DNA of 64,000 nt from assembly GCA_030267565.1 (NCBI GenBank), contig BRXU01000002.1, forward strand, positions 1,612,001 through 1,676,000, read 5' to 3'. Shown here piece after piece: positions 34,815 to 47,500 of the stretch. A program made the position numbers and the translations under genes. How positions within the stretch are numbered: the stretch's first letter is position 1; each line of letters opens with the position of its first letter. The notes under the pieces were generated by a model. It did not search any database. It had not been told where the DNA came from and saw only the letters and a list, made by a program, of their open reading frames with translations. The stretch is from Pleodorina starrii (Eukaryota; Chlorophyta; Chlorophyceae; Chlamydomonadales; Volvocaceae).

Positions 34815-35522
34815 CAGACACCACGCACGGCTCTCATCACACACACCGGGACCCGCCGCGGATAAATAAAAAGAACGGCAGACCGGCAGACTGGCAGACA
34901 GGTAACAACGTATGCCCACGTCTCCTATTCTTTCATGGCATGGCCATCATTGATAACGACGCTTGTGCTTCTGCGGCTCCTGCGGTGGTTCCCGGCAATG
35001 ATGCGGATTACGAGTACGACTGCACCGAACGACGAGGGTGACGACCTGCCTGCCTCCTGCTGAGACACGGTGACGCACGTGCCGGTCCCGTGCGGTGACG
35101 ATGCCCACTGCCACCCCCCCTGCCACTGCCACCCCCAGCCCCACCCCCACCCCCGTGATGTCCTCGCTCCCTCCTCGCCGGACAGCAAACCTGGCGCCTG
35201 CTGGTGCGCTGTCCTCCAGCCACCCCACCCCTGCGTGTGCACCTGCATCGTGTGCTCCCGCCTGTGTGTCCACCCACCCACCCACCGCCTCCTCCTCCTC
35301 CATGCGCCCTCCCTGAAGACGACAACGGACCCCCACCCTACGGTCCGTCCCTCTGGAGGTCCTCCTCCTTCAGAAGGGGGGGTTCCTTCTGAGCCACGCA
35401 CGCAAAGGGTCATCACACACCCCACCACAACCACATCCACCACAACCACCGCCACCAAACTGCTCGACAATACGACCACAATCGCCCCCTCCAAGGACAC
35501 ACCCCTCTGCCCTGAACACCTC
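33584..35522. other. Unresolved region downstream of the cyclase gene
   Basis: The stretch contains a (CA)n run at about 34788-34815 and Pro-rich open frames at 35070-35780 that are shadows of the cyclase's last exon and its 3' flank. A possible exon on the minus strand (about 34320-34470, containing VIWGLITLPLRDD and EEMEDGEAVTTAEL) is open and ends at a GTGAGG donor, but it lacks a supported partner. Confidence 0.35.
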
Positions 35523-38500
35523 TCAAGACGCCAGCCCCGCCCCCGCCTCCACATCCACCTCCGCATCGGCACCCGTGCGCCCTGGGCCCAGCCGCCCCTC
35601 GCCCTGCCCCTGCCCCTCCTCCACCGCCTGTTTCTGCCCTTGCCCCTGCCTCTCCCCATGGCCCTCCTCCTCCTCGTCCTCCTTCGCCTCCCCCGCCTCC
35701 CCCGCCACGCCGGATGCGGGTATGGGCGGCAGATCTCCCACCCCCTGCCCCTCCCCCTGCCCCGGGTGGACCGAACTCTCTAGACGAGCCATTGCGTTGG
35801 CCAACGACGGATCAGCCGCCTGCAGACAGACAGACAGACAGAGAGGCAGGTTCACAGTAACATCCACATGCAGTGCGTTAGGTAGGTAGGTAGGAAGGTA
35901 GGTAAGTAGCTAGGTAGCTAGGTAGGACTGTAGGTGGGTAGGTAGGCAGCTAGGTATCCTAGGTAGGCTAGGTAGCTAGGTATCCTAGGTAGGTAGATAG
36001 CTAGGTATCCTAGGTAGGCTAGGTAGCTAGATAGCTAGGTATTCTAGGTAGGCTAGGTAGCTAGGTGGCTAGGTAGGCTAGGTAGCTAGGTGGCTAGGTA
36101 GCTAGGTATCTAGATAGCTAGGTAGCTAGGTATCTAGATAGCTAGGTAGCTAGGTTAGGTAGCTAGGTATTCTAGGTAGGCTTGGTAGCTAGATAGCTAG
36201 GTAGCTAGGTAGCTAGGTTAGGTAGCTAGGTATTCTAGGTAGGCTTGGTAGCTAGATAGCTAGGTATTCTAGGTAGGCTAGGTAGCTAGGTGGCTAGGTA
36301 GCTAGGTGGCTAGGTAGGTAGCTAGGTATCTAGATAGCTAGGTAGCTAGGTAGCTAGGTTAGGTAGCTAGGTTAGGTAGCTAGCTAGGTAGGCTAGGTGG
36401 CTAGGTAGGTAGCTAGGTAGGCTAAGTAGCTAGTTAGCTAGGTAGGCTTGTTTCCTAGTTAGCTAGGTGGCTAGTTAACTAGGTAGCTAGGTTAGGTAGC
36501 TAGATAGCGAGGTTATGTAGCTAGTTAGGCTAGGTGGCTAGGTAGTCTAGGTGGCTAGGTAGGTAGCTAGGCTAGGTATGTAGTAGCTAGGTAGTCTAGG
36601 TAGCTAGGTAAGTAGCTTGGTAGGTAGGTTGGCAGATTCAATGGCACCTTAGTCGGGTCGGGTCGGGTCGGGTCGAGTCGGGAGGTTCAACCGCCTCTTT
36701 CAACTCCGGCCAGGCGCCTCCGGAAGCCTCTGGAAGCCCCGTTCCGTGCCATGTACAATCTGCCCGCCCCCCGCCCACCCAGACCCCGCCCGCCTGCCCC
36801 TGCCCCTGGCCCTCCTGCGCCCTCCGCCTCGCTCCTCCCCAACCCGCCCAGCCCTACGCGCTCACACGCCCCCGCCTCGCCCTCCAACATACACCCGCTG
36901 TCCCATGCCCTCTCTCCAGCCCCCCTGTTCCCTCACCGCCAGCACGATCCGGTACAGCGGCCCGCGGCCCGGCTCCACCCTCTCCCCCTTTGCGGTGTGC
37001 AGCCGGGGACCCGCGCGGCGCTCCGATGTGGCGGCGGTGCTGACGCTCACCAACTGGTGACTGCCCGCCACTCCCTTGAACCTGGGAGGAGCAGCATGTG
37101 GGGGGTTGGGGGGCAGCGGGAGGGCGGAATCGGAAGCGGGAGGGCGGAAGCGGGCGGGGGGGCCAGGAGAGGGTGCGGGCCTGTGCGAGTGCGTGCTTTT
37201 GAGTGTGTGCGTGTGTGCGTGCGTGCGAGCGGGAGTGCACGGATACCTAAAGCGTTTGAGATGAATCGCATCGGAGGGGCAACTCGGAGCAGCATCAGGG
37301 GTACCTGCAGTGCCTCCCCCGACGGCTTCAGCTTCGGCGGGTACCGCATATCTCCTCCTCGAGTCCGTGCGGGCGCCCGCCAGGCGGGGGGCAGGCCACC
37401 CCCACACAGCGGGACGCGGCAGACCCGTCCAAGGCCCGCAGACCTCCAAACTCCAACTAAAACCCCAAAACCTCGAAACCCACCTGAACAGCCCCAGATC
37501 CTCCACCAGTAGCTCGTGCGCCCACAGCCAGCGAAAGGCGCCGCTGCGGCGGCGGATGCAGAGCTCCGGGAGGGTGGGAAGCATGTGGGGGACGGAGTCC
37601 CAGGCCACAGTCGACAAGCGGCGCGGGCGGCCGGCCCTGCTCGTGTGGGGGATCGGGAGTGGCAGAATCTGGATCAGGATCTGGATCAGGAGCGGGATCA
37701 GGAGCGGGAAGGGCGTCCAGACTCCAAAGCAGTGGTGGCGAAGAGACGCCCAAAGAGGGGGGGCCAGAGGGTGCTTCGGAATCGCCCGCGGGGCGGCAGC
37801 GCCGCCGGCAAAGGCCAGGACCGCCTGAACTCACCGTACAGCCGGTGACCGTTGGGACGAGGTACCGGCGTTCGGCAAGCCGGCGGTGATCAACCCCTGT
37901 CGAGGTGGCGAGTGCGGGTGTGGGGGCTGCGGTTGGCCTGGTTGTGGCTCCAGAGGCTGGGGCTGCTGCTGCTGCTGTGATGGCGGCGGCGGCGATGGTG
38001 ATGGCTGGAAATGGAGCTGGGGTGCTTGCTGCTGGCGCTGGTAATGTGGGTGGTTGTGGTGGTTGTGATGGTGGTTGAAGTGATGGCTGTGGTGGTGGTG
38101 GTGGTGGCTCAACTGATGCTGCAGCGCTACAGCGGCGGCGGCCTGCGAGCCTGACGGTCGCTCGCCGCGAGGCTCCAGCGCCGCCGCCGCCGATGCCGCC
38201 GCCGCGGCCGCCGCCGCCTGGCGGGCGCCCAGCATCGAAGCCGCCACGACCATGCCGCGCAACGGAGCCGGAACGCAGGCCGGATTGATGTCGTACGCTG
38301 CCAGCTCTGTAATGCCCACCTCCTCCTCTGCGAAGCCGTCGTCGCCGCCGCCACCGCCGCCGCTGGCCGCGGCGATGGCCGCGGCGGCGGCGGGACTGGC
38401 GCGCATCAGGCCGCCGCCGCCGCCGCCGCAGCGTCGGAGCCCAGTGTTAGGGCTAGACACACCTCCTGACGATACGGATCCAGCTCGGCCGGCCGGAAAC

Positions 38501-41500
38501 CGCGGCGATCCCGGCGGCAGCTGGGAGGGCGGCGGCGGCCGCAGCGATGGCGACCGCGTCGCCGCCGCCGCCGCAACTGAATGGATGGCAGATCCGTACG
38601 TCGAGCGGACGAGGGCGGTGGCCGCTCCGCCGGCCGTCAGGGACCCCTCCCGAAGCAGCGGCTGCGACCCCGTCCGCAACAAGCCGTTGGCGAGGCTGGT
38701 GAAGGACAACGGCCGAGATGACGCCCGCCGCCGGCCGCCGCCGCCGCCGCCACCGCCGCCGAGCAGCAGCTGGCGCCGGCTGCGGCCGTGCTTGCTGCTG
38801 TCCTCCAGCGCCGCCGCCGCCGCCGCCGCGGCGGCGGCGGCAGGTGTATCAGCGGCGGCGGCGGCGGCGGCGCTGGGCGCCGGGCCAGAGTCTCCTGGCT
38901 GGCCGCCGCCGCCGCCGCCGGCGGCGGCGCCGTAGCCGCTTCCGGTGGGGCGACGGGAGCGGGGCCACAGGGCTAGCCGCCGCAGGTCCGAGTTGGTTCG
39001 CGCCAGGACACCGCGGCCCGCGTGCGGCCCCGCGGAGTGGTCGAGACACAGCACGATTTCGCCGCCGCCGTCCACGCAATCCGCCCCGCCTGCAACCGCA
39101 CGTGCATCGGCAGGCAGTGAGGGAGCCCGCGGCGCATGCGATGTGGGAGCAGGTGACTCACGTCATAACATGTGACGCACGTGTCACGACATAATATGTG
39201 CGCCACGTGACATTGTGTTGTGATGTGGTGTGACGTGACGTGGCACATGACGTGGCGCTGCGCTGACGTTCTTATGACCCCGCCAGCCGATCACTCCCCA
39301 TGTTTCACACACGTTTCGCGGGCGGTCTCCCTCAATTCCTCAGCACGCGCCGCTGGGCTTTGCGTACCCGAGGGCCTCCTGCCCGTGGCCGACGCATTGC
39401 CCCCGGCGGCGGCGGCGGCGGTGGCGGTGGCGGCGGTGGCTCGCATCGCCGCATCCGCCGGCATCCGCCACCTCGACGGCGCCACTCCGGTATTGTCCAC
39501 GTGAGACACCAGCCGCAGCGGCAGCAATTCCGGTGGCGGCGGAGCCGCCGCCGCCGCCGTCGCCGCCGTCGTCGCCATGGCCGCCGCTGCCAACTTTGCC
39601 AGCACCGACGACGACCCTGAATCGGGCCGAAGCGGCGTCGCCGGCAGCGGCGCCGCCGCCGCCGCCACCGAGCCGCCGGGACCTGACCCCAGCGCCTGGC
39701 CCTGCGTCTGCGTCGGCGGCTGCTGGTGCGCGTGTGCCGACAGCAGCAGCGGCGGCGGTGGCAGCAACACCTGCGACAGGCTCAGGCTCTGTGCGGCCGT
39801 CGGCGCCTGACTCTGTCCCTGCGCCTGGCCGTGTGTCTGCGTCGGGTGCGGCAGCGGGTTACTGAGCTGGTGCGGGTGCTGGACCATGCAGGCTGCGTCT
39901 GAGACGCCCAGGTCCTCCCGCAGAATGTGCTCCAGGAGGGCGCGAGACACGATGACCTGACCGCCCTGCGCGGCGGCGTGGCAGAAGCGAGCCGCGCGGT
40001 TGACCAACGGGCCTGCGGGAGGGTGGTGGTGGGGAAGGTGGGGCAGGTGGCAATTTGGCGGAGAGGGTGGTGAGCGGGGGAGCGGGGTGTATGTGTATGT
40101 GTGACCACATGTCCCACGTGACACCTCGTCCCAAGCCCCAAAGCCAGTCAGTCCACCGACCCACCGTGGTAGTCCGCCCGGCCGGTGGTGGGGTGGGGCC
40201 CCACGCGGGTCGGCACCCCCGCGTACAGCCCCGCCTTAACCCGGGGTCCCCGGAACAGCACCGCGCCCGTCAGCGGGTGCAGCTGCTCTTGCATGCCCGG
40301 CAGACACAGCATGGGAGGCGTCCAGGACACCTGGGGAGGGGGGGCGGGGCGGGGGGAAGTGGGTTATCCACGTATAGGGGCGGGGGAGGGGGGCGGGGCG
40401 CGACCCATGGGAGTCGTGAAGTTGAAGTGATCAGAAGCGACGTGCCGTAACCGGCAGCCCACACAGGCTCATGCTTGTCCGCTATCCGCCATGCGGCCGA
40501 AATAAGAGGGCAATTCTCCGGCAAAGGAAAGAAACACACACACACAGACACACAGAGCAATCCGCGGGTCGAAAGTGACACAAACGACCCGCGGGTCGAA
40601 ATGTAGAAAAAATGACATGAAAGAGAAACGACCCGCGGGTCGCTCCCCCGGCATTTGCACCCCGCGCACCTCCATGACCAGCTCCTGCAGCATGAGGCAC
40701 CACTCCAGCGCCGCCCCCGGCTCCGAAAACGCCACCATAAAGTGCCCCTCCTGCTCCTGGCACTCGTAGCCGTTGCAGGCCAGCAGGCTGCGTCGTACAC
40801 AGTCGTTGAATACGGACAGTACATCGTACGACAGGTCGCGGCTCACGGCCACCATCTCTGGATACCTGGGCGAGGGGGAAGGGGGCGGGGCGGGCCGCGG
40901 GGCGGGAGGAGTAAGGGCCCGTGTACGACAAGGTACGACTCATCGGATGGGTGGATCGATGGCTCTCAAGAAAACAACGCACCCCGCGCGGGTTATCTTC
41001 TTTTTGTAACCCTAAACACCCAACAAACCCAGCCCAAATCTCGCATACAAAGTAACGCCAGCGGATCGCCAGCCCGCGAACCACCCCAGCCCGACCTCCA
41101 CCACCGCCGCCGTCCATTGGTTCGTCATTATTAATATATGCAACCAGTGGTGTGGTGGTGCTGTCCCACCTCTCCACCCACCACCGCACCTCTCCATACT
41201 GCAGAACACCACCGCCACCGGCGGCAGCGGCGCCGTGCGGAACTGCAGCGGCCGGAGCGCGGAGGTGGGGCCCCCTCCACCTCCTCCTCCTCCTCCACCT
41301 CCACCTCCACCTGCTCCTCCCGCCGCGTTGCTCCAGCGGTGCTGCAGCAGCTGCTGCTGCAGGTGCTGCTGCTGCTGTCCGCCCAGCGGCGCCGCCGTGG
41401 CCGCGGGTGCGTCCAGGTAGCCGGGCGTGAGCTGCCGGGTGTCGTCCAGGGAGGGAGACAGCCGGGCGCGCTCCTCCAGCCCCGGAACCAAGATCTGGGA

Positions 41501-44500
41501 AATGAAACATGGCGGGTGATCCAGAAGATGTTGGCGCGTGGTTAAGGTTAGGGGCGGGCGGGGGACAGGGGAGGAACGGGATTCGAAGCCGTGGGTTTAT
41601 GGTGGCGTGAAGGTGGGATCGAAGCGAAGCAGGAAAGGTAAGGGTAAGGACAGGGAAGGGAAGGGAAGGGTCAGCTCCGACCTTAGGGGGACGTGAGATG
41701 CGACCATCTGCAGGGCCCTCTCCCCGTTCCCTCGTCCCCACTCATCTCCCCTCCCGCCCCTCACCCTCGCCTCCCGGTCCGACCGGTTGGACCGGTTCGC
41801 TTTGTCGTAATAAACCCTAAAACCCTAAAACCGCCATCTACACCGCGAAACCCTAAAACCCCAACCGCCTCCCACCTGCGTCAGTGCTATGTACTCGACG
41901 CTACTGCCCGCCTGTAGCTCAAACACACCCATCGCCATCACCCCCACCGCCATCGCAGCGCCGTGCCCTCCCCGCGGCCGCGACGACAGCCCCGGGGCGG
42001 CGCCAGCGGCGGCGGCGGCTGCAGAGTGGAGGCCGCCGGCGCTGGCGCAGGTGTTGTTGGGCCCTATGCCAGCGCCGCGGGGGGGCCCTGATTGCAGTGT
42101 GGGCAGCAGCACTGAGGGCAGGTCGCGCGGTTGGCTGCTCTCGGGCCGGGCGGAGGGGGGCGCAGGGGGCGGAGGGGGGCGAGAGTGACGGGGGTGGCGA
42201 GAGTGACGGAGGGCTCAGGGCTGAGGGACGGATGAGACATGCGGGGCGTTGCTGCGGGAGAGCTCGGGGCGAGAGGTGGGGGTGGTCCGATCCAAATCGG
42301 GTGTATACGGAAACAACATGCCGCAGCAAATGGACGGAGAGGGTGTGTACCGATCAGCCTTTGACGGGCGGTTTCGGAGCCCATACGGAGCCCATACGGT
42401 ACGCAAGAAACCACAGCGCTCGCGACCCAGCAGCGGCGGCGATTGTTACGGCGGCGGGGAGGCGACGCTGGCGCGGGGCTCGCTGCAAGGAGGACACCCT
42501 GAGGCGTGGCGACACCTCCAGCAGCTGCTGATGGGGGGAAACAACCGCAAAAGCGCGCTGCAGGGTCGCCTCACCTCGACCGCTGACCATCCCACAAGAA
42601 CCCCAGCGGGAGCGTCGTCTCGTGCTCAGAAAAGGAGCAGGCCCCGGCGCCGGCACCGCCTCCTCCTCCTCCTCCTCCCGTGCCCATGCCCGAAAACGCG
42701 CAGACATTGAACATGCTGTCCATGTAGGTACCCATACCGCCACCGCCACCGCCGCCGTTCGCGTTGGCGTTGGCGTTGCTGCGGCTCGCCAGCGCCAGGG
42801 CCATGGCGGAAGTAAGGCCCACGAAAGCGCCGCCGCTGGACGAGACACCCTCCGGTCCAGTCCCGCCACCGCCGCCGCCGCTTCCTTCACCACCGCCGCC
42901 GCCGCCGCAGGCGCCATCCCATATGCCGTTGCCGTTGGCGGCCGCCCTTCCGCCGTAGGACGCCGACAGCGCGGCGCCGCCGTGCGGCGCTACCGCTGCC
43001 GCCGCCGCCGCGGCAGCGGCAGCGGCGGCGGCGGCGGCGTCCATAGGGCCCGCGCTGGCTAGCATGCGCCTACTCATGAACGTCTGCGGCAGTTGGAGCT
43101 GTTGATGTTGTTGCTGTTGGTGGTGGTAGCGAGTGAGGGTGTTGGAGCGGGCCCACACGCCGGGGGCCGTCGGCGCGGCCGCTTGCGCGCCGGCGCTGGG
43201 GGCACCCGGGCAATGCGGGGAGAAGGCGGCGGCGGCAGCAGCACCGGCTGCAGAGGCGGCGGCGGTGGTGGGTGTGGCGGAGGTGAAGCGGGAGAGGCCG
43301 CTGGCGGGCCGTGAGGCCAGGGCCTGCAGGGAACGGTGAGGTAGCGGGTGCGGCCCGGCGCCGAAACCGTCGGTCCAGGGAAGGGGACAGGGCAGGGACG
43401 GGGCGGGCAGGGGGCGAGATCCGTACGGAAAACAACAGAAGCGCCACCCACACCTTAAACCACAGATTGTCAAACGTCAACAGATACACATACACACCGG
43501 GCCAGATCCGCCAGACCCTCCCATCAAGCAACTCCCTCCAACCGGAGCACCACTCACCGTCAACCCTCCTCCTCCGCCGCCGCCACCGCCGCCGACGCTG
43601 GCGCCCGCCACTGCCAACGCCGCCGCCGGCGACGGATATCTCGCCGACGGCTGGCGCCCCAGCACCCCCAGCGCAGCCCCGAACAGCTTGTGGCTCACGC
43701 CGGTCCGCAACGGGCTGTCTTGCGCGCCCCAACTGTCCCCGTTAACACCGCCGCCGCCGCCACCACCGCCGCCGCCGCCGCTTTCGTACCCTGTCGCGGC
43801 GCCGCCGCCCACATCGATGGATGGTTCCGGAGCGAGCGCCAGCTCCAGGGGATGCCGCGAGTGGCCGCTGCGGGTGCTGCGCGCGTCTGCCGTGGCGCGG
43901 GGGCCCAGGCGCGCCAGGCCGGAGGCGGTGGCGGCGACCTTGGCGGAGGGGAAGCGACCCACGGGTCGGCGCTGCTTGTTGGTGAGGAGCTGTTGCACGC
44001 GGATGCTGAGGGCGGTGAGGCTGCTCTGCGTGGCGTTGAAGGTGCTGGCGTCGAGCAGGATCTGCGGAGCGCCAGGGAGGGTGTGTGTGTGAGGGTGTGT
44101 GTGCGGCTTCCGTCAGCAAAAACAATCAAACCTCCCACTGATCCCACCCGCCCCTCCTCCCCTCCCCTTCCCTCACCTCCCCTTCCCTCACCTCACCGCA
44201 GCGGAGAAAGGGGTAATACACCTCACCTCACCTCCAGTGACCTCGTCTTTACTAAGCCCCCTTCCTCCGCTGCGGTATCGCTTTCACTACCCCCTCCCGC
44301 GCCCCTCTCTCTCTCCTCACTCCCCCTCACCTGGCCTCCATGCGGCAGATCCGCCACCGCCTGCAGACGCCGCCGCACCTCCCCATAGTACTCCATTCGG
44401 GCGCTGCCGCCCCGCAGACTGTCCGCCAGCCCCGTGGCCACGCCCATGCGCACTCGCAGACCCCGGTACAGCACACCCAGGCGGGTGTAGCGCGACCATT

Positions 44501-47500
44501 CCTCACAGGGCTTTCCGGTGCTGCTGTCGGTGGCGGCGCCCGAGGGGGGAAAGGGCCCGCCGGAGGCGAGGGCGGCGGGCGTGCCGCCGCCGCCGCCGCC
44601 GCCGAAGCTGGCGGCGAGGCTGCAAGCAGGGTGGGTGCGGTGGGGAGGGAGCGTGTCGTGTCGGGTTTGGGCGTGTCGGGTTCGTGAGGGTCGGTGAGGC
44701 ACACGGCCGCACAGGTTGGGACGGTTGACAGGTTGACATTAGCAAACATCGCCCCTCGTCCCTCTTTCCCCCTTGTCCCTCGTTTACACATTACACATTA
44801 CACATCAAACATCAAACATTACACATCGCCGCGCTGCGCTGCGCTGTACCCACACGTCCTGCTGCGTCGTCATGAACCCCGGGGCCCCAACGGGGTGCGC
44901 CCAACGGGGTGGCTCCAACGATGTCCGGATGGAGGGCACAACCTCCACGAACGAGAACGGGCTGTGGCCGGGCAGCAGCGCCTCCCCATCACCCCCGCCT
45001 CCGCCTCCTCCTCCTCCTCCTCCTCCCGCTTCGCCGATGGCCTGCGCGCCGCCGCCGCCGCCGCCTCGTAGCGCCGGCCGCGACCCCACCGCCGACATCG
45101 GCATCTGCGCGGCTCCCTCGGCGCCGCCCTCGAAATTGGTGGTGGTGGTGGAGAGCAGCGCCTGTTGCAGCTGCAGCTGCTGCAGCAGTAGGCGCTGCTG
45201 CTGCTCGGCGGCGGCGGTGGCGGTGGCGGCGGCGGGGCAGTCGCCGATGGCGGTGTTGACGGTGTTGGCGGGTGGTTGTGGTGAGTCGCCCACCACCACG
45301 ATGCCCGCCTGTCGCAGGAGGGAGAAGCTCTCGCCAGCGCGTTGGACGAGCATGCCCCCCGGCCCGCCGCCGCTGTCCGGCTGCTGCAGCAGGCGCGCCA
45401 GGGCGGGCCCCTGCTGCTGGTACGACGACTGCTGGTACGATGACTGCTGGTGTTGTTGCAGGTAGGCTTGGACCTGGGACAGCAAGTGCTGCGAAGGCGG
45501 CCGGGCATGCGAATGTGAATGCGGGACCGAAGGCGGCGGCGAAGCCGCCGCGGCCGCCGCGGCCGCGGCCGCGGCGGCGGCGGGTTGCTGCTGCTGCAGC
45601 AGCTGCTGCGATGTTTGCTGCGGGCGGTGCGCCAGGAGGTGCGGGTGCGGCAGCGGCGGCAGCTGCTGCGAGTGCGCATTATCGTTCAAGTTGTTGTTGG
45701 TATTATTGTTATTGTTGTTGTGGGTGTTGTTGTTGTTGGTATTGGTATTGGTGTTGTTATTGTAAATGGTGTGGTTGTAGGAGGTGTTGTAGAAGGAGAG
45801 CGGGCAGGACGCCCCCTCCTGGAGCGACTCCACGGTCTCGACGGAGGCCTTATGGTGGCGGAACAGCTCCGGATCCCAATCGGCATCTGAACACAGGTGG
45901 TGGTAGTGGTGGGGTGGTGGTGGTGGTGGTGATGGTGGTGGTGGTGGAGATGGGAGGAGTGGAGGACGGGGCGGGGAAGGGAGGACAAGGGCGACAAGGG
46001 AATCGGGGGTTTAGGGTTGTTTGGATTGCGGAGGTTGGGATCAAAAGGGGCGGTGGGCAGTGGGGAGGGACGGTGGTGGTGAGATCGATACCGCAGTGGA
46101 GAGGGACGGCGGCGACCGAGACCCTGAGGTTCGGTGGGAGGCGCGGTGGAGGCGGGACGTGGGAGAGAAAGGCGGGGTGAGGGGGTGGCGGGGTGGGGGC
46201 CGGTGGAGGCCACGCTCTGGCCACGCACTGGTGAGAGCTTAAATGGAGGCCATAGTAACGAGACAACAAATTCAGAGGACAACAATTCATTTTGTAAGTT
46301 ATGTGTGGCCAGCGGAGGGATGAAGCTGCCGGGGGGGTTGAAGGGGGGCAAGCCGGACTTCGGACCTGCAGAGCACCGACCCGCGGGTCGCCCCTCGAGG
46401 CCCAACTCACTCAGCAGCATCAGCTGTGAGGTGATGCACCAGCCCAGCGCGTCCGCAGGTTCGTGGAAGGCCACCAGGAAGGCGTCGCCCTGGAGCCAGG
46501 GAGGGGGCAGGAGGGCAGGGCGGGTCAAGTGGGGTAAAGTACGACAGCGGAAGGTACCCGCAAGTGGGGGGTTGCGGTGGGGAGGGGGGGGGTGAGAGCG
46601 AACAAAATGGAGGGGAGGTGCTATGTATAGTAAGTAGAGGGGAAACAAAGTGTAGGGAAGGGCGCAGGATGGGGACGGGGAGAGAGGCCGCCATCGGGAG
46701 GGAGGGAGAGGGACTGAACGAGTGGAACCGAGGGCGTGAAGGGCACGTTGCCAATGGGAGTCGTGCAGGGGGTCAGGGGCGGATAGGAGGCGTCCACACA
46801 CGACCACGGGCGTACCTCTGTCTGCACCTCGTACCCCTGCCACTTTGACAGGTTGAAACGCAGCGTCTGGTCATGAAGCTCGATGGCCGCCGCCATCACA
46901 TCCTGTTCAGAATGTTACGGCCACGCATGTGAGCGGGAGCGGCATGAGGGATCCGCGGCGGCTCCGGTCCGGTCAGGTAAGGTCAGGTCAGGTAAAGGTC
47001 AGGTAAAGGTCAGGTCAGGTTAGGGTGAGGTCAGGTCAGGTCAGGTGAAGGGCAGGTAAGGTTAGGGTTAGCTCAGGTCAGGTCAGGTAAAGGGCAGGTA
47101 AGGTTAGGGTCAGGTCAGGTCAGGTCAGGTCAGGTGAGGTGAGGTGAGGTGAGGTGAGGTGAGGTGAGGTGAGGTGAGGTGAGGTGAGGTGAGGTGAGGT
47201 GAGGTGAGGTCGGGTCAGGTCAGATAAAGGTCAGGTCAGGTAAAGGTCAGGTCAGGTGAAGGTCAGTTCAGGTTAGGGTGAGGTCAGGTCAGGTCAGGTA
47301 AAGGGCAGGTAAGGTTAGGGTTAGCTCAGGTCAGGTCAGGTAAAGGGCAGGTCAGGTTAGGGTCAGGTCAGGTCAGGTCAGGTCAGGTCAGGTCAGGTGA
47401 GGTGAGGTGAGGTGAGGTGAGGTGAGGTGAGGTGAGGTGAGGTGAGGTGAGGTGAGGTGAGGTGAGGTCGGGTCAGGTCAGATAAAGGTCAGGTCAGGTA

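Noticed and set aside
35070..35783. Pro/His-rich plus-strand open frame
   Set aside because: It is the antisense of the last cyclase exon and its 3' flank and has no domain or splice support.
37318..37360. An extra cyclase exon coding RYPPKLKPSGEALQ or RYAVPAEAEAVGGG
   Set aside because: Neither frame joins its neighbours in phase, whereas the exons at 37636-37484 and 37081-36937 join directly and restore the conserved LFRFKGVAG motif.
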